This document shows, one piece after another, positions 9,194 through 17,382 of a DNA stretch of 59,361 bases (its first letter is position 1; every line of letters starts with the position of its first letter). The notes beneath the pieces are model-generated. The model ran no database searches, was not told the DNA's origin, and saw only the letters and a program-made list of their open reading frames with translations. Made by a program: the position numbers and the translations under genes. The DNA is from JALYUA01 sp038239305 (GTDB taxonomy: Bacteria; Acidobacteriota; Thermoanaerobaculia; UBA5066; Gp7-AA6). Location: contig JBBSEW010000016.1 of NCBI GenBank assembly GCA_038239305.1, forward strand, positions 1 through 59,361, read 5' to 3'.

Positions 9194-10195
9194 TCAGGGT
9201 CGAAGCGCGTCGAATTCCGGAGCCGTGTTTTTCTCGGGCTCGAACGTGATGGTGTCTCCGGATCGCACGATCCAGATGCGGACGTTCGGGGGCGTGTCGA
9301 CGCGCGTTCGCCTGAGTTCGACGGACAGGAGAGGGTCGAGCGCGCGGGCCGGCAGGTGTGCCAGGAGGCGGGCACGAGTTCCTCCGCTTCCGGACCACGG
9401 CACGCCGACAGACGAGGGGGAGAACCGCGAGACTCCGCACCAGCTCCACGAGAACAGGGCGGAGCGGGAGGTGACGACCTCGACTTCCAGGGACGGAGCC
9501 GCGGGGGACGCGATCCGCCGTCCGCGTCCGCCCGGGGGAGCGGCGTAGCAGGCGTTCGGAGTCGCCCAGAGACTCCCGATCGCCCGAGGCGGAGGGGGGT
9601 CGGCCGTCCGGCAGAGCGCGAGGAAGATCAGCGCGGGAGCGAGTAGAACGCCGCCCGCGAAGAACGAGACCACCCGATCGGCGGTCGTTCGCGAGCCGGG
9701 CGAAACCGTCCGCAGCGCGAGTGCCAGCGCGGCCGCGAGGAAGAGAAATGCCGACGCTCCGGCCGCGGCGGCGAGGGCCGGGGCATGAAAGTCGAAAATC
9801 CGGGCCGCTCGCGCCCCGGTCAGCGCGGCCAGAAAAACGAACGTGGAGCCGCCGACGGTCCCGATCAGGCGGCGCCCCGGCCGGGTTCTCGCGGCGAGCC
9901 GGTCCCGCCGGCGGTGCTCTCGCGCCGCGGCACGGGCCGGGAACGGAACGGCGTGCCCGGCGGGGCAGCTCGGATCCCCGGGGTCCGCCGCGAAACCGCC
10001 GCAGGTTCCGCAATGCGCGACGGAAGCGGACTCCGGGCCATGGCGCCGCGCGCGAATCCCCTGGATCGTCTGCGCGATCGATTTTCCGATGAGGCCGGCG
10101 AGCGCGAGAAGCGCGATCCCGCGCAGCACGGCCGCCCCGGGGCCGAGAATGGCCCCGAACAGGTGCTCGAGCACACGAGCGGCCGAAGGAATCAT
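9194..10195 (-). CDS. Unknown membrane protein with an internal zinc-ribbon-like segment
   Basis: 333 residues, family not recognised. The N-terminal ~45 residues form one hydrophobic helix. A Cys/His cluster follows (HCGTCGG then CPAGH, about 61-80), a basic stretch, and three more hydrophobic helices between about 110 and 205. The C-terminal ~130 residues are predicted to be outside or peripheral; a rich run of Ser, Arg and Trp ends in RIWIVRSGDTITFEPE. It lies between a convergent permease gene and a divergent methyltransferase gene, so no operon partner hints at function. Confidence 0.6.
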   Translation of the reverse strand: MIPSAARVLEHLFGAILGPGAAVLRGIALLALAGLIGKSIAQTIQGIRARRHGPESASVAHCGTCGGFAADPGDPSCPAGHAVPFPARAAAREHRRRDRLAARTRPGRRLIGTVGGSTFVFLAALTGARAARIFDFHAPALAAAAGASAFLFLAAALALALRTVSPGSRTTADRVVSFFAGGVLLAPALIFLALCRTADPPPPRAIGSLWATPNACYAAPPGGRGRRIASPAAPSLEVEVVTSRSALFSWSWCGVSRFSPSSVGVPWSGSGGTRARLLAHLPARALDPLLSVELRRTRVDTPPNVRIWIVRSGDTITFEPEKNTAPEFDALRP

Positions 10196-10261
10196 CGGTT
10201 TCTCACGGCGGTGCTCCTTCGCGGTTGCATCGGGAGTGCCAGCCTCTTATCCTCGCCCCCG

Positions 10262-11437
10262 GTGAGCTCCCAGCGCGATCGGGGCAAACGACTCGCGGAC
10301 GAGGTCCGTGAGGCCGTGGCGAAAACCGCGCCCGCGGGAACCCCGGCCCCCCTCCTGGATTCGGCGAGCCCGGAGGAGCAGGCGGCCCGAGCCGCCCTCG
10401 ACCGCGCCCGCTCGCACGCGATGCCTTCGATTCCCGCAAGCTCCCGCCTCTCGAGCGCCAAGCGCGCTGTCCTCCGGGCTTTGCGATTCCTCTGGCGGGA
10501 GCAGGCGGCCTTCAACGCTCTCGTCCTCGACGCGATCGATGCCCTGCGCGAAAGCGTCGCGAAGGAGCGCCGGGGCCGACTCCTCGACGAGGAGGTGATC
10601 TCGCGCGCGAATCGGGCCCAGGAGACCTGGACCGGCGGGTGGGAGCGGCGGGCCGCCATCCAGGACGGCCGGCTGGCGATCCTCGAGGCGGCGCGATCGG
10701 CGGCTTTGGCAGCCCCCTCCGGATCCCGGGAACCCGTCCCGGCGCCGGAGACCACGGCGAAACAGTTCCCTCCGCTTCCTCCGGGGGTCTACAGCCTGTT
10801 CGAGGAGCGGTTCCGCGGCTCGACCGATGAGATCGCCCGGAAGCAGCGGTTCTATCTTCCGTTTCTGGCCGAAGCCCCGGGGCCCGTTCTCGATGTCGGC
10901 TGCGGGCGAGGCGAGTTCCTGCGCATCCTGCGCAACGCCGGGATCGCCGCGTCCGGAGTCGAGATGAACCCGATCGCGGCGGCCGCCTGCCGGGACGAAG
11001 GTCTGGAAGTGGCGGAGGGAGACGGATTCGCAGACCTGTCGAGTCGGCCCGCCGGGTCGCTCGGAGCCGTCGTGGCGTTGCAGGTCGTTGAGCACTGGCC
11101 TCCCGAGGGGATTTTCGCATTTCTCCGCGAGGCGCGCCGGGTGCTCGCGCCCGGGGGGCTCCTCATCGCGGAAACGATCAACACGGATTCGCTGTCCGCG
11201 TGGCGCGCCTTCTTTCTCGATCCGTCGCACGTCCGCCCGGTGCCGCCGGACGCGCTGCGATTTCTCGCGGAAAGCGCGGGCTTCGTGGACACCGCGATCG
11301 AATGGCTGGCGCCCGTCGCATCCGAGGTGCGCCTCTCCGAGGACTCCGCAAACGACGCGAAGCTGAACGGGCTCCTCTTCGGACCCCAGGACTACGCCCT
11401 GCTCGCGCGCGTCCCGCCCAGGCCGGAACCGGCATGA
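10262..11437 (+). CDS. SAM-dependent methyltransferase with coiled N-terminal region
   Basis: 391 residues. The first ~170 are Ala/Arg/Glu-rich and helical, possibly coiled coil. The C-terminal class I methyltransferase domain has motif I LDVGCGRGEFLRIL (about 212-225), an acidic loop GVEMNP, and VVALQVVEHWPP plus RRVLAPGGLL. Similar two-part methyltransferases act on O-antigen or exopolysaccharide termini. Its partner 19 bases downstream is a GT4 glycosyltransferase, which supports a glycan role. Substrate is unknown. The GTG start 10262 is chosen because upstream sequence in frame is antisense to the preceding gene. Confidence 0.75.
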   Translation: MSSQRDRGKRLADEVREAVAKTAPAGTPAPLLDSASPEEQAARAALDRARSHAMPSIPASSRLSSAKRAVLRALRFLWREQAAFNALVLDAIDALRESVAKERRGRLLDEEVISRANRAQETWTGGWERRAAIQDGRLAILEAARSAALAAPSGSREPVPAPETTAKQFPPLPPGVYSLFEERFRGSTDEIARKQRFYLPFLAEAPGPVLDVGCGRGEFLRILRNAGIAASGVEMNPIAAAACRDEGLEVAEGDGFADLSSRPAGSLGAVVALQVVEHWPPEGIFAFLREARRVLAPGGLLIAETINTDSLSAWRAFFLDPSHVRPVPPDALRFLAESAGFVDTAIEWLAPVASEVRLSEDSANDAKLNGLLFGPQDYALLARVPPRPEPA

Positions 11438-11456
11438 CGAGGCGGGCGTTTCCCGC

Positions 11457-12515
11457 GTGAAACCGGCAGCCCGCGTACTTGTCCTGGGAGTCCAGAGCCC
11501 CTTCTCGGAGGGGGGGGCCGAGCGGCACGTGCGCCGTCTCACGGAGGAGTTGAAGGGACGAGGGGTCGAGGCGGACCTGGTGACGATGCCGCTCGTCGAG
11601 CGCGAACGGTTCGATCTCGTGCGCGCTGCGCTCGCATGGAGGTCGCTCGATCTCACCGAGCAGGGCGGCCGTCCGGTCGACGCGGTGATCGCGACCCGTT
11701 TCCCGAGCTACGCCGTCCGCCACCCGAACAAGATCGTCTGGCTGATCCACCAGTACCGGCAGGTCTATGACCAGTTCGGCACGGCTTACAGCGATTTCAC
11801 GGCGAGCCCGGAGGACCGGCGGACCCGCGAGGCCGTGTCGGAGATCGACCGCGTCGGGCTGACAGAAGCCCGCCGGGTCTTCGCGAACTCCGGCACCGTC
11901 GCGGCGCGCCTCTCGAAGTACAACCGGATCGCGAGCGAGCCTCTTTACCATCCGCCGCCTCTCGTGGGCCGCTACCGCACGGGACCGTTCGGGGACTACG
12001 CCATGGTCGTCGGCCGGCTCGACGCGTGGAAGCGCGCCGATCTCGCGATTGCGGCGCTCGCACATGCCCCCGAAGCACGCCTGGTGGTGGTTGGCCGGGG
12101 ACCGGACGAGGAGCGATGCCGTCGCGTCGCCGCGGAGAGCGGAGTGACCGGGCGCGTACGATGGATTGCGCGGGCGGAGGATGACGAGATGCTCGACCTG
12201 TACGCCGGCGCCCGCCTCGTTGTCGTGCCGCCGGCCGGCGAGGACCTCGGCTACGTGCCGCTCGAGGCGTTTCTCTCGGGAAAACCGGTGCTCACGACCG
12301 ACGACGCGGGCGGGCCGCTCGAGTTCGTGCGGGACGGCGTGACGGGATTCGTCGTGCCGCCGCGGGCGGAGGCGCTCGGGGCGGCCCTTCGCGTGGCGTG
12401 GCAGGGCGGAGAGGCGCTCGCCGAGATGGGGGAGCGCGGCCGCGCCCGCGTCGCCGAGCTGACCTGGGAGGCGGCGGCGACCGCGTTGCTCGTGGCCGCG
12501 GGGATCGCGCCGTGA
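11457..12515 (+). CDS. Glycosyltransferase, GT4 family
   Basis: 352 residues with the GT-B fold. The N-terminal acceptor domain begins RVLVLGVQSPF and has GGAERHVRRL (about 18-27). The C-terminal donor domain shows VVGRLDAWKRADLAI, LVVVGRGPDEE and the E-x7-E-like segment EDLGYVPLEAFLSGKP. It should transfer a sugar from a nucleotide-sugar donor in retaining fashion. It follows a methyltransferase gene and overlaps the next small gene as GTGA, suggesting a three-gene glycan unit. Start codon is GTG. Confidence 0.85.
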   Translation: MKPAARVLVLGVQSPFSEGGAERHVRRLTEELKGRGVEADLVTMPLVERERFDLVRAALAWRSLDLTEQGGRPVDAVIATRFPSYAVRHPNKIVWLIHQYRQVYDQFGTAYSDFTASPEDRRTREAVSEIDRVGLTEARRVFANSGTVAARLSKYNRIASEPLYHPPPLVGRYRTGPFGDYAMVVGRLDAWKRADLAIAALAHAPEARLVVVGRGPDEERCRRVAAESGVTGRVRWIARAEDDEMLDLYAGARLVVVPPAGEDLGYVPLEAFLSGKPVLTTDDAGGPLEFVRDGVTGFVVPPRAEALGAALRVAWQGGEALAEMGERGRARVAELTWEAAATALLVAAGIAP

Positions 12516-12781
12516 CGGGGGCGCCGAGGCCGGTTCCGGAAGACCCCACGGGCGGCATGTCCGCGCTCGAGACGGTCGACGCATTCGATCCCTACGTCGC
12601 GCTGGCTCGAGAAACCGGCCGCATTCTGGGAGAGCTCGGCGTGCGGCCGGAGGACGATCACTGGATCCGGATCCACTCCGCCACGATCGAGAGCCTGCGC
12701 TACGCCGACCGCCCTCGGCGCAGGAGCTTCCTCGACGGGATCTATCGATTCGCGCGGAGGGCGGCGCGAACGGCGAGATAA
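12512..12781 (+). CDS. Small hypothetical protein coupled to the GT4 gene
   Basis: 89 residues from GTG 12512, overlapping the glycosyltransferase stop as GTGA. No family is recognised. The middle (TVDAFDPYVALARETGRILGELGVRPEDDHW) looks like a helical soluble segment; the C-terminus is Arg/Ala-rich. Its last 40 bases overlap the 3' end of the convergent gene at 12742-12978. The coupling argues it is translated, but its small size leaves doubt. Confidence 0.5.
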   Translation: MTGAPRPVPEDPTGGMSALETVDAFDPYVALARETGRILGELGVRPEDDHWIRIHSATIESLRYADRPRRRSFLDGIYRFARRAARTAR

Positions 12782-12978
12782 CCGGCCAGGATGCCGTCTT
12801 CGAACTGGAAGTCGGGGTTATTCGCGATCTCGTCGTGGTCGTGCGGCTGCATGAGGTCGTCCTCCGAGAGCCGGGGCGCGATGCGACGCGCGAGATCGAC
12901 CAGGCGCGTCCGCTGCGACACGATCATCTGGTCCAGGAGGGCGTCGGTTTCGAGACGTTGGGAGGGCACGGCGGGCAC
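12742..12978 (-). CDS. Small conserved-looking acidic protein downstream of the diguanylate cyclase gene
   Basis: 78 residues from GTG 12978. That start shares one base with the stop of the diguanylate cyclase gene (TAGTG), a common coupling arrangement; an in-frame ATG at 13038 would add 20 residues inside the upstream gene. The sequence reads like a globular helical protein (ALLDQMIVSQRTRLVDLARR, then LSEDDLMQPHD and NPDFQFEDGILAGYLAV). I recall uncharacterised short proteins with a similar DLMQPHD and FEDGILAG pattern but cannot name the family. Function unknown. Confidence 0.6.
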   Translation of the reverse strand: MPAVPSQRLETDALLDQMIVSQRTRLVDLARRIAPRLSEDDLMQPHDHDEIANNPDFQFEDGILAGYLAVRAALRANR

Positions 12979-14228
12979 TATAACTTCGGCGGCTCCGGCC
13001 TCTTCGACCTCTTCGCCCGCTTCCGCCCCTCCGTCCATAAGGGCACATCCGGCAGGCTCGTCGGCCCGGAGCCGGAGGGCGCGGAGAAGGAGTCCGGCGG
13101 GGGCCGGTCCGGCTCCTCGCGGATCGGCGGAGAGGGCTCCGCGACCGTATCCGCACTCTCGTGCGGCCACGCGACGACGCGGTTCCGGCCCGAGCCCTTG
13201 GCCGCGTACAGGGCCTGATCCGCCCGGACGAGGAGGGCCTTGCGATCGGCCGCGCCCCGTGCGTCGGCGACGCCCGCGGAGACGGTGATCCGAAACGGTC
13301 CCGCCGCTGTCTCGAAGCGCTCGGCGTCCACCGCGGCCCGGATCCGGTCCGCGACGGCCTGCGCCGCCTCTCCGGCGGTTTCGGGGAAGAGGACCGCGAA
13401 TTCCTCGCCGCCGTACCGGCATGCGATGTCCGTGCTCCGGATCGCCTCGCGGACGATCTCGCCGAAGCGGCGGATCGCGGCATCGCCCGAAGCGTGTCCG
13501 AGTGAGTCATTCAGCGCCTTGAACCGATCGAGGTCGAACGAGGCGACGGCGAGGGAGGAACCGTAGCGATCCCGACGGGCCCACTCTTCGGCCAGGCGCG
13601 TCTCGAAGTAACGCCGCGAAGCGAGCCCTGAGAGCTCGTCCGTCACGGCGATCGTCCAGTTTCGAAACGCGTGCAGGGAAGAGGTGAGGGGTCCGAGAAG
13701 GGATCGGATCTCCTCCTTGTGCGCGTCGTCGATCGTCTCCGCGCTCGCGAGGTCGAGATGCGCGATCAGCCGGTCCCCCGAGTAGAGGGGAAGGCGCAGC
13801 CTCCGCGACGCGATGCCGCCCGACAGCAGATCGCGGGGGGCGAAGGAGTGGTCCGTTTCGGTCGCCGTCAGCGCCCGCAGGCGCTCCGGGTCAATAGCCT
13901 CGCCGAGGTGGGGGTTCGCGATGACGAGGCGCGGCTCCGGCTCGCCTTCGGGGTCGGAGCGCGATACGGACCACACTTCCTCGATGTGACCGGCCGGACC
14001 CACGCGATAGAGATCGAACGCGGTGACGGGCATGACCTCGGCGGCGGCGGCAAAGGCGTGCTGCAGGATTTTCGGAAGATCCGGCGACTCGCCCAGGAAG
14101 TGCCCGCGGCGCTCGCGCGTCGCGAGTCGGGCGAGCAGGCGCCGGGCGCGAGCCCGCATCGAGAGCGCGGAAAACGTCGCGGCGCCCGCGAGGAATACCA
14201 GGAGGATTTCCGCCCAGAGGGGAAGCAA
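12978..14228 (-). CDS. Membrane-anchored diguanylate cyclase (GAF-like sensor plus GGDEF)
   Basis: 416 residues. One N-terminal hydrophobic helix (about 4-22) precedes a GAF-like region (about 50-185) and a GGDEF domain (about 190-355). The active-site loop is GGEEF (273-277), and an inhibitory I-site RxxD (RSTD, 264-267) sits five residues before it. An active, product-inhibited c-di-GMP synthase is therefore expected. The C-terminal ~60 residues are basic and Pro-rich. No EAL or PilZ domain protein is adjacent, so its output is unknown. Confidence 0.88.
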   Translation of the reverse strand: MLPLWAEILLVFLAGAATFSALSMRARARRLLARLATRERRGHFLGESPDLPKILQHAFAAAAEVMPVTAFDLYRVGPAGHIEEVWSVSRSDPEGEPEPRLVIANPHLGEAIDPERLRALTATETDHSFAPRDLLSGGIASRRLRLPLYSGDRLIAHLDLASAETIDDAHKEEIRSLLGPLTSSLHAFRNWTIAVTDELSGLASRRYFETRLAEEWARRDRYGSSLAVASFDLDRFKALNDSLGHASGDAAIRRFGEIVREAIRSTDIACRYGGEEFAVLFPETAGEAAQAVADRIRAAVDAERFETAAGPFRITVSAGVADARGAADRKALLVRADQALYAAKGSGRNRVVAWPHESADTVAEPSPPIREEPDRPPPDSFSAPSGSGPTSLPDVPLWTEGRKRAKRSKRPEPPKL

Positions 14229-14303
14229 CAGGTGGAGTGTAAATCCAGAGGAAGATCCCGGCCGGACGGAAAGGACAAAACGAGGTCGCGCCCGAAATGA
14301 AAA

Positions 14304-14323
14304 AGGCCTCCTTGCGGAGGCCT
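14304..14323 (-). terminator. Rho-independent terminator of the Thr-rich lipoprotein gene
   Basis: A perfect 8-base stem (AGGCCTCC, loop of 4, GGAGGCCT) is followed on the minus strand by TTTTTCATTT. It lies just past the lipoprotein stop codon and ahead of the diguanylate cyclase gene, so it should separate the two transcripts. It is the clearest intrinsic terminator I found in the window. Confidence 0.85.
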
Positions 14324-14351
14324 CTTCCGAAAACAGAACCGCGAGACGAAG

Positions 14352-14633
14352 TTACTTCTTGGTCGACGTCGAGGTCGTGGTCTTCGTGTCGGTGGTAGTC
14401 GTCGTGGCGCCAGCCGCGGCGGGCGTAGCGCTCATGTCGGCTGCCGGCGTGGTCGCCATGGTCGAAGTCGTCGTCGACATCGTGCCGGTGGCCGTGGTGC
14501 CGGTCTCTTCGACGACGGTCGGCTGCTCAGTCGTGGTGGTGGTTTCGGTGGTGGTCTCTTCCTTCTTCTTGCATCCGGTAACGAGCGCCGTCGCGAACAC
14601 AGCAACAAGACCCAGGGTCACGAGCTTCTTCAT
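14352..14633 (-). CDS. Thr-rich small lipoprotein
   Basis: 93 residues. A type II signal peptide (MKKLVTLGLVAVFATAL) ends in the lipobox VTGC, so the mature protein starts at Cys21 and is lipid-anchored. The rest is low complexity: KKKEE, then long Thr runs mixed with Ala, Ser and Met. The second ATG is chosen over the one at 14642 because GGAG sits 9 bases before it and directly abuts the first. Strong ribosome site plus a dedicated terminator suggest an abundant, separately expressed envelope protein. No known family. Confidence 0.8.
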   Translation of the reverse strand: MKKLVTLGLVAVFATALVTGCKKKEETTTETTTTTEQPTVVEETGTTATGTMSTTTSTMATTPAADMSATPAAAGATTTTTDTKTTTSTSTKK

Positions 14634-14831
14634 ATCCCTCATCTCCTTTTTTCTCTCTCAGCGTCTTTTTATACGCAAAAAGAATCCCCGCAAAATCGCG
14701 GCGGAATGATATCCCAAAGACCCCCTCTGTCAACTGGCCTCAGGGGAGCACCGTCTCGACTCGTGCTCCGGCGGCCTGTATCCTTGCGATTCTCGCGCCA
14801 ACAGTCGGCGCGGCCCACCGGAGGTGACGGA

Positions 14832-16178
14832 GTGTTCGAAGGCCTGGGAGAGCGGGTTCAGGGTGTGTTCAAGGACCTGCGCGGGGAGGGGCACCTCACC
14901 GAATATCACCTCGAAACCGCTCTGCGGCAGATCCGGCTTTCGCTGCTCGAGGCGGATGTCGCGCTGCCGGTGGTCCGGGATTTCGTGGCCCGGGTCAAGG
15001 AGAAGGCGATCGGGGGCAAGGTACTCACGCAGCTTTCTCCGGCCCAGGAGGTCACCCGGATCGTCCGGGATGAGCTCGTGGGACTTCTCGGCGGCCAGAA
15101 GGCCGAGCTCGCGCTCGACGGCAAGCCGGCTGTCCTCGTGCTGGTCGGGCTGCAGGGATCGGGCAAAACGACCTCGGCGGGCAAGCTCGCGCTCTTCCTG
15201 AAGGGGCGCGGGCGCTATCCGCTGCTCGTTCCGGCCGACCTCGCCCGGCCCGCCGCGATCACCCAGCTGCAGACCCTCGGGAAGCAGATGGGCATCCCCG
15301 TCTTCGATCCGGCGGGCCGGAAGGATCCGGTCGAGGTCGCGCGCGACGGCGTACGGGAGGCGAAACAGACCGGGCGGGACACCGTCCTCATCGACACCGC
15401 GGGCCGCCTCCACATCGACGATGAATTGATGACGCAGGTGCGCGAAGTGGTCGAAGCGACATCTCCCGGCGAAATCCTCTTCGTGGCCGACGCCATGACC
15501 GGACAGGACGCGGTCCGCTCGGCCGCCGGGTTTGCGTCCGTACTCTCCCTGACCGGAATCATCCTGACCAAGACCGACGGCGATGCGCGCGGAGGCGCGG
15601 CCCTGACGGTCGTGTCGACGACCGGCAAACCGATCAAGTTCGTGGGAGTCGGCGAGAAGCCGGTGGACTTCGAGGCTTTCCATCCCGACCGCATGGCGTC
15701 GCGCATTCTCGGTATGGGAGACGTCCTGACGCTGATCGAGAAGGTCGAGGCGCAGGTCGACGAATCCGCCGCGCGGCGCCTGGCCGAGCGCGCGGGATCC
15801 GGCGAGTTCACGCTCGAAGACCTTCGCGAACAGCTCGTCTCGATGCGGAAGATGGGACCTCTCTCGAGCCTCGTGGATCTGCTCCCGAAAGGCGGTGTGT
15901 TCCGCGGCCTGTCCGCGCCGGACGCGGTCGACGAGAAGCAGCTCACCCGGGTCGGCGCGATCATCGACTCGATGACGCCGGACGAACGCAAGTACCCCCA
16001 GATCTTAAACGGCTCGCGAAAAAAACGGGTCGCCGGCGGGTCGGGCGCGAGCGTGTCCGAGATCAATCGCCTCCTGAAGCAGTACCAGCAGATGCGCAAG
16101 CTGATGAAGACCGCGAGGAAGGGCATGAGGGGGATCGATATGTCGAAGCTTCCCCTGCCGCCGGCGCGGCCGAGATGA
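14832..16178 (+). CDS. ffh: Signal recognition particle protein Ffh
   Basis: The 448-residue SRP54 GTPase that binds signal sequences of nascent membrane proteins. The N-terminal helical N domain is followed by the G domain with GLQGSGKTT (106-114), DTAGR and TKTDGDARGG, and a Met-rich M domain ending in a KQYQQMRKLMKT helix. The GTG start at 14832 yields the canonical VFEGLGERVQ N-terminus. It stands alone ahead of a 450-base gap before rpsP, whereas in many genomes it directly precedes rpsP. Confidence 0.95.
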   Translation: MFEGLGERVQGVFKDLRGEGHLTEYHLETALRQIRLSLLEADVALPVVRDFVARVKEKAIGGKVLTQLSPAQEVTRIVRDELVGLLGGQKAELALDGKPAVLVLVGLQGSGKTTSAGKLALFLKGRGRYPLLVPADLARPAAITQLQTLGKQMGIPVFDPAGRKDPVEVARDGVREAKQTGRDTVLIDTAGRLHIDDELMTQVREVVEATSPGEILFVADAMTGQDAVRSAAGFASVLSLTGIILTKTDGDARGGAALTVVSTTGKPIKFVGVGEKPVDFEAFHPDRMASRILGMGDVLTLIEKVEAQVDESAARRLAERAGSGEFTLEDLREQLVSMRKMGPLSSLVDLLPKGGVFRGLSAPDAVDEKQLTRVGAIIDSMTPDERKYPQILNGSRKKRVAGGSGASVSEINRLLKQYQQMRKLMKTARKGMRGIDMSKLPLPPARPR

Positions 16179-16198
16179 TGGCCGGGTGAGTGAGCGAG

Positions 16199-16284
16199 AA
16201 TCTCGCGATCTCGCGATCTCATGATCTCGCGATCAATCGAACTAGCGCGAAGAATCGGGTGATCGGGTGATCGGGCGATCAATC
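16199..16284. repeat. Intergenic octamer repeat array, inverted copy
   Basis: Units of the ATCTCGCG type (16200-16231, one variant ATCTCATG), then a CAATCGAAC flank, then GGGTGATC-type units. Read on the minus strand it matches 146-185 and its left flank nearly base for base, with one unit fewer. The two copies are about 16 kb apart in opposite orientation. Confidence 0.85.
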
Positions 16285-16407
16285 AAGGGAATCGGGCGAG
16301 GTGGGGATCGGAAGAGACGGCGCCGCCCACCCCCGCCTCCTGCCGGGAGAGGCCGACGTGCTTCCTCTGGGCAGCGAATCGACGAGCTAGGCTGATCCAA
16401 CAGCTCG

Positions 16408-16454
16408 CAACGGGAGGAGTCTCCTGACCGAAGGGAAGGAGGAGCCTCCCGTTG
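16408..16454. other. Strong intergenic hairpin of unknown role
   Basis: A perfect 10-base stem, CAACGGGAGG (16408-16417) with CCTCCCGTTG (16445-16454), encloses an inner pairing CTCCT (16421-16425) with AGGAG (16437-16441). There is no T-tract. It could be a structured leader of rpsP, an antisense RNA or a repeat element. Confidence 0.5.
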
Positions 16455-16628
16455 AGGGAGCCGGCGCCGGCCACCCTCCGCTCGGTCGAGGCCGCATCCG
16501 GCCGAGCCGGGCAACGATCGCCACCTCCGACCCTCCGCGCACCGCAATTCGACCCTCGCCGCGCCAATCATCGCGGCGCCGGCGACGTGTTAGTATCGGC
16601 CGCTTCGATTCGAAAGGAAACGCTAGTC

Positions 16629-16889
16629 ATGCTGAAGATCCGACTCCGGCGCATGGGCGCCCGCAACCAGCCGTACTACCGGGTAGTCGTCTCCGACTCG
16701 CGCCAGACCTCGCGCGCCGAGGTGCTCGAGGAGATCGGCTCGTATCACCCGCTCCGGGAGCCCGCGGCCGTGTCGATCGACAAGGAACGCGCGCAATTCT
16801 GGATCGGTCGTGGGGCGGCTCTTTCGCCGACCGTCCGCTCGCTCCTCTCCCGGCCGGCTCCCGCCCCCGCCGCCGTCGCGGCTTCGTGA
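16629..16889 (+). CDS. rpsP: 30S ribosomal protein S16
   Basis: 86 residues. MLKIRLRRMGARNQPYYRVVV is the standard S16 start, and the SYHPLREP motif and KERAQFWIGRGA follow. It is a structural protein of the small subunit. It heads the rpsP-khpA-rimM-trmD-rplS-rnhB group, and its stop overlaps the khpA start as GTGA. AAAGGAAA lies about 9 bases before the ATG. Confidence 0.95.
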   Translation: MLKIRLRRMGARNQPYYRVVVSDSRQTSRAEVLEEIGSYHPLREPAAVSIDKERAQFWIGRGAALSPTVRSLLSRPAPAPAAVAAS

Positions 16890-17185
16890 GCGGCGAACGA
16901 GGCATGTCGAACGCCAACGCCAACGCGAGCGCCCGCGGTCCGGAGGGTGCGACGATGAAGCGCCTGATCGAGACCATCGTCCGCCGCCTCTCGGATTCAC
17001 CCGACGCGGTGCGCGTGATCGAAACCTTCGAGGGCCGCAACGCGGTCTACGACGTCGCCGTCCCGGAGGCGGATCGCGGCCGGCTGATCGGCCGCGAAGG
17101 CCGGACGGTCCGGGCGCTGCGCGCGTTCGTCGGCGCCGCCGCTTCCGCGCGCGGCAAGAAAGTGACGATCCGCGTCCGCGACTGA
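16886..17185 (+). CDS. khpA: KH-domain RNA-binding protein KhpA
   Basis: 99 residues from GTG 16886 (GTGA overlap with rpsP). The single KH domain carries the GxxG loop in LIGREGRTVRALRAFV, the same pattern as KhpA (YlqC) proteins that sit between rpsP and rimM in many bacteria. The first ~23 residues are an extra low-complexity lead; an internal ATG (MKRLIETIV, codon at 16955) is an alternative start giving the usual ~76 residues. Confidence 0.9.
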   Translation: MSGERGMSNANANASARGPEGATMKRLIETIVRRLSDSPDAVRVIETFEGRNAVYDVAVPEADRGRLIGREGRTVRALRAFVGAAASARGKKVTIRVRD

Positions 17186-17274
17186 TGAGTCCGCGGCCCG
17201 GTCTCGCGGACGGCGTTCTTTCGCCCTCGCCCGGCCGCCCGCCCGCGGATTCGAGCGCCCGTCCTCCTGTCCTT

Positions 17275-17336
17275 CTCTCCATCTCCCGATCTCTCCATCT
17301 CTCGATCTCTCCATCTCTCCATCTCCCATTTCTCGA
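17275..17336. repeat. Octamer repeat array in the khpA-rimM gap
   Basis: Seven or so units of TCTCCATC with TCCCGATC and TCTCGATC variants, all 8 bases long. The array fills most of the 197-base gap between khpA and rimM. In the rimM frame it translates to a Ser/Leu/His-rich run, so the true RimM start must lie after it. Confidence 0.8.
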
Positions 17337-17382
17337 TGACCGGCGTGCACCTCCCGCCGTGCAGGCTCTTCCCGGGCTCCTC

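Larger units (their letters stand above)
16179..16628. other. Gene-free ffh-rpsP gap with repeats and a hairpin
   Basis: 450 bases without a convincing gene. It holds the octamer array (16199-16284), a GC-rich stretch, a strong hairpin (16408-16454) and a possible -10 box TAGTAT (16591-16596) with a ribosome site AAAGGAAA before rpsP. I saw no SRP RNA signature (no GGAAGGAAGCAG-like loop). Confidence 0.6.

Noticed and set aside
16200..16460. SRP RNA between ffh and rpsP
   Set aside because: The conserved GGAAGGAAGCAG-like apical loop is absent; the hairpin there has a different sequence.
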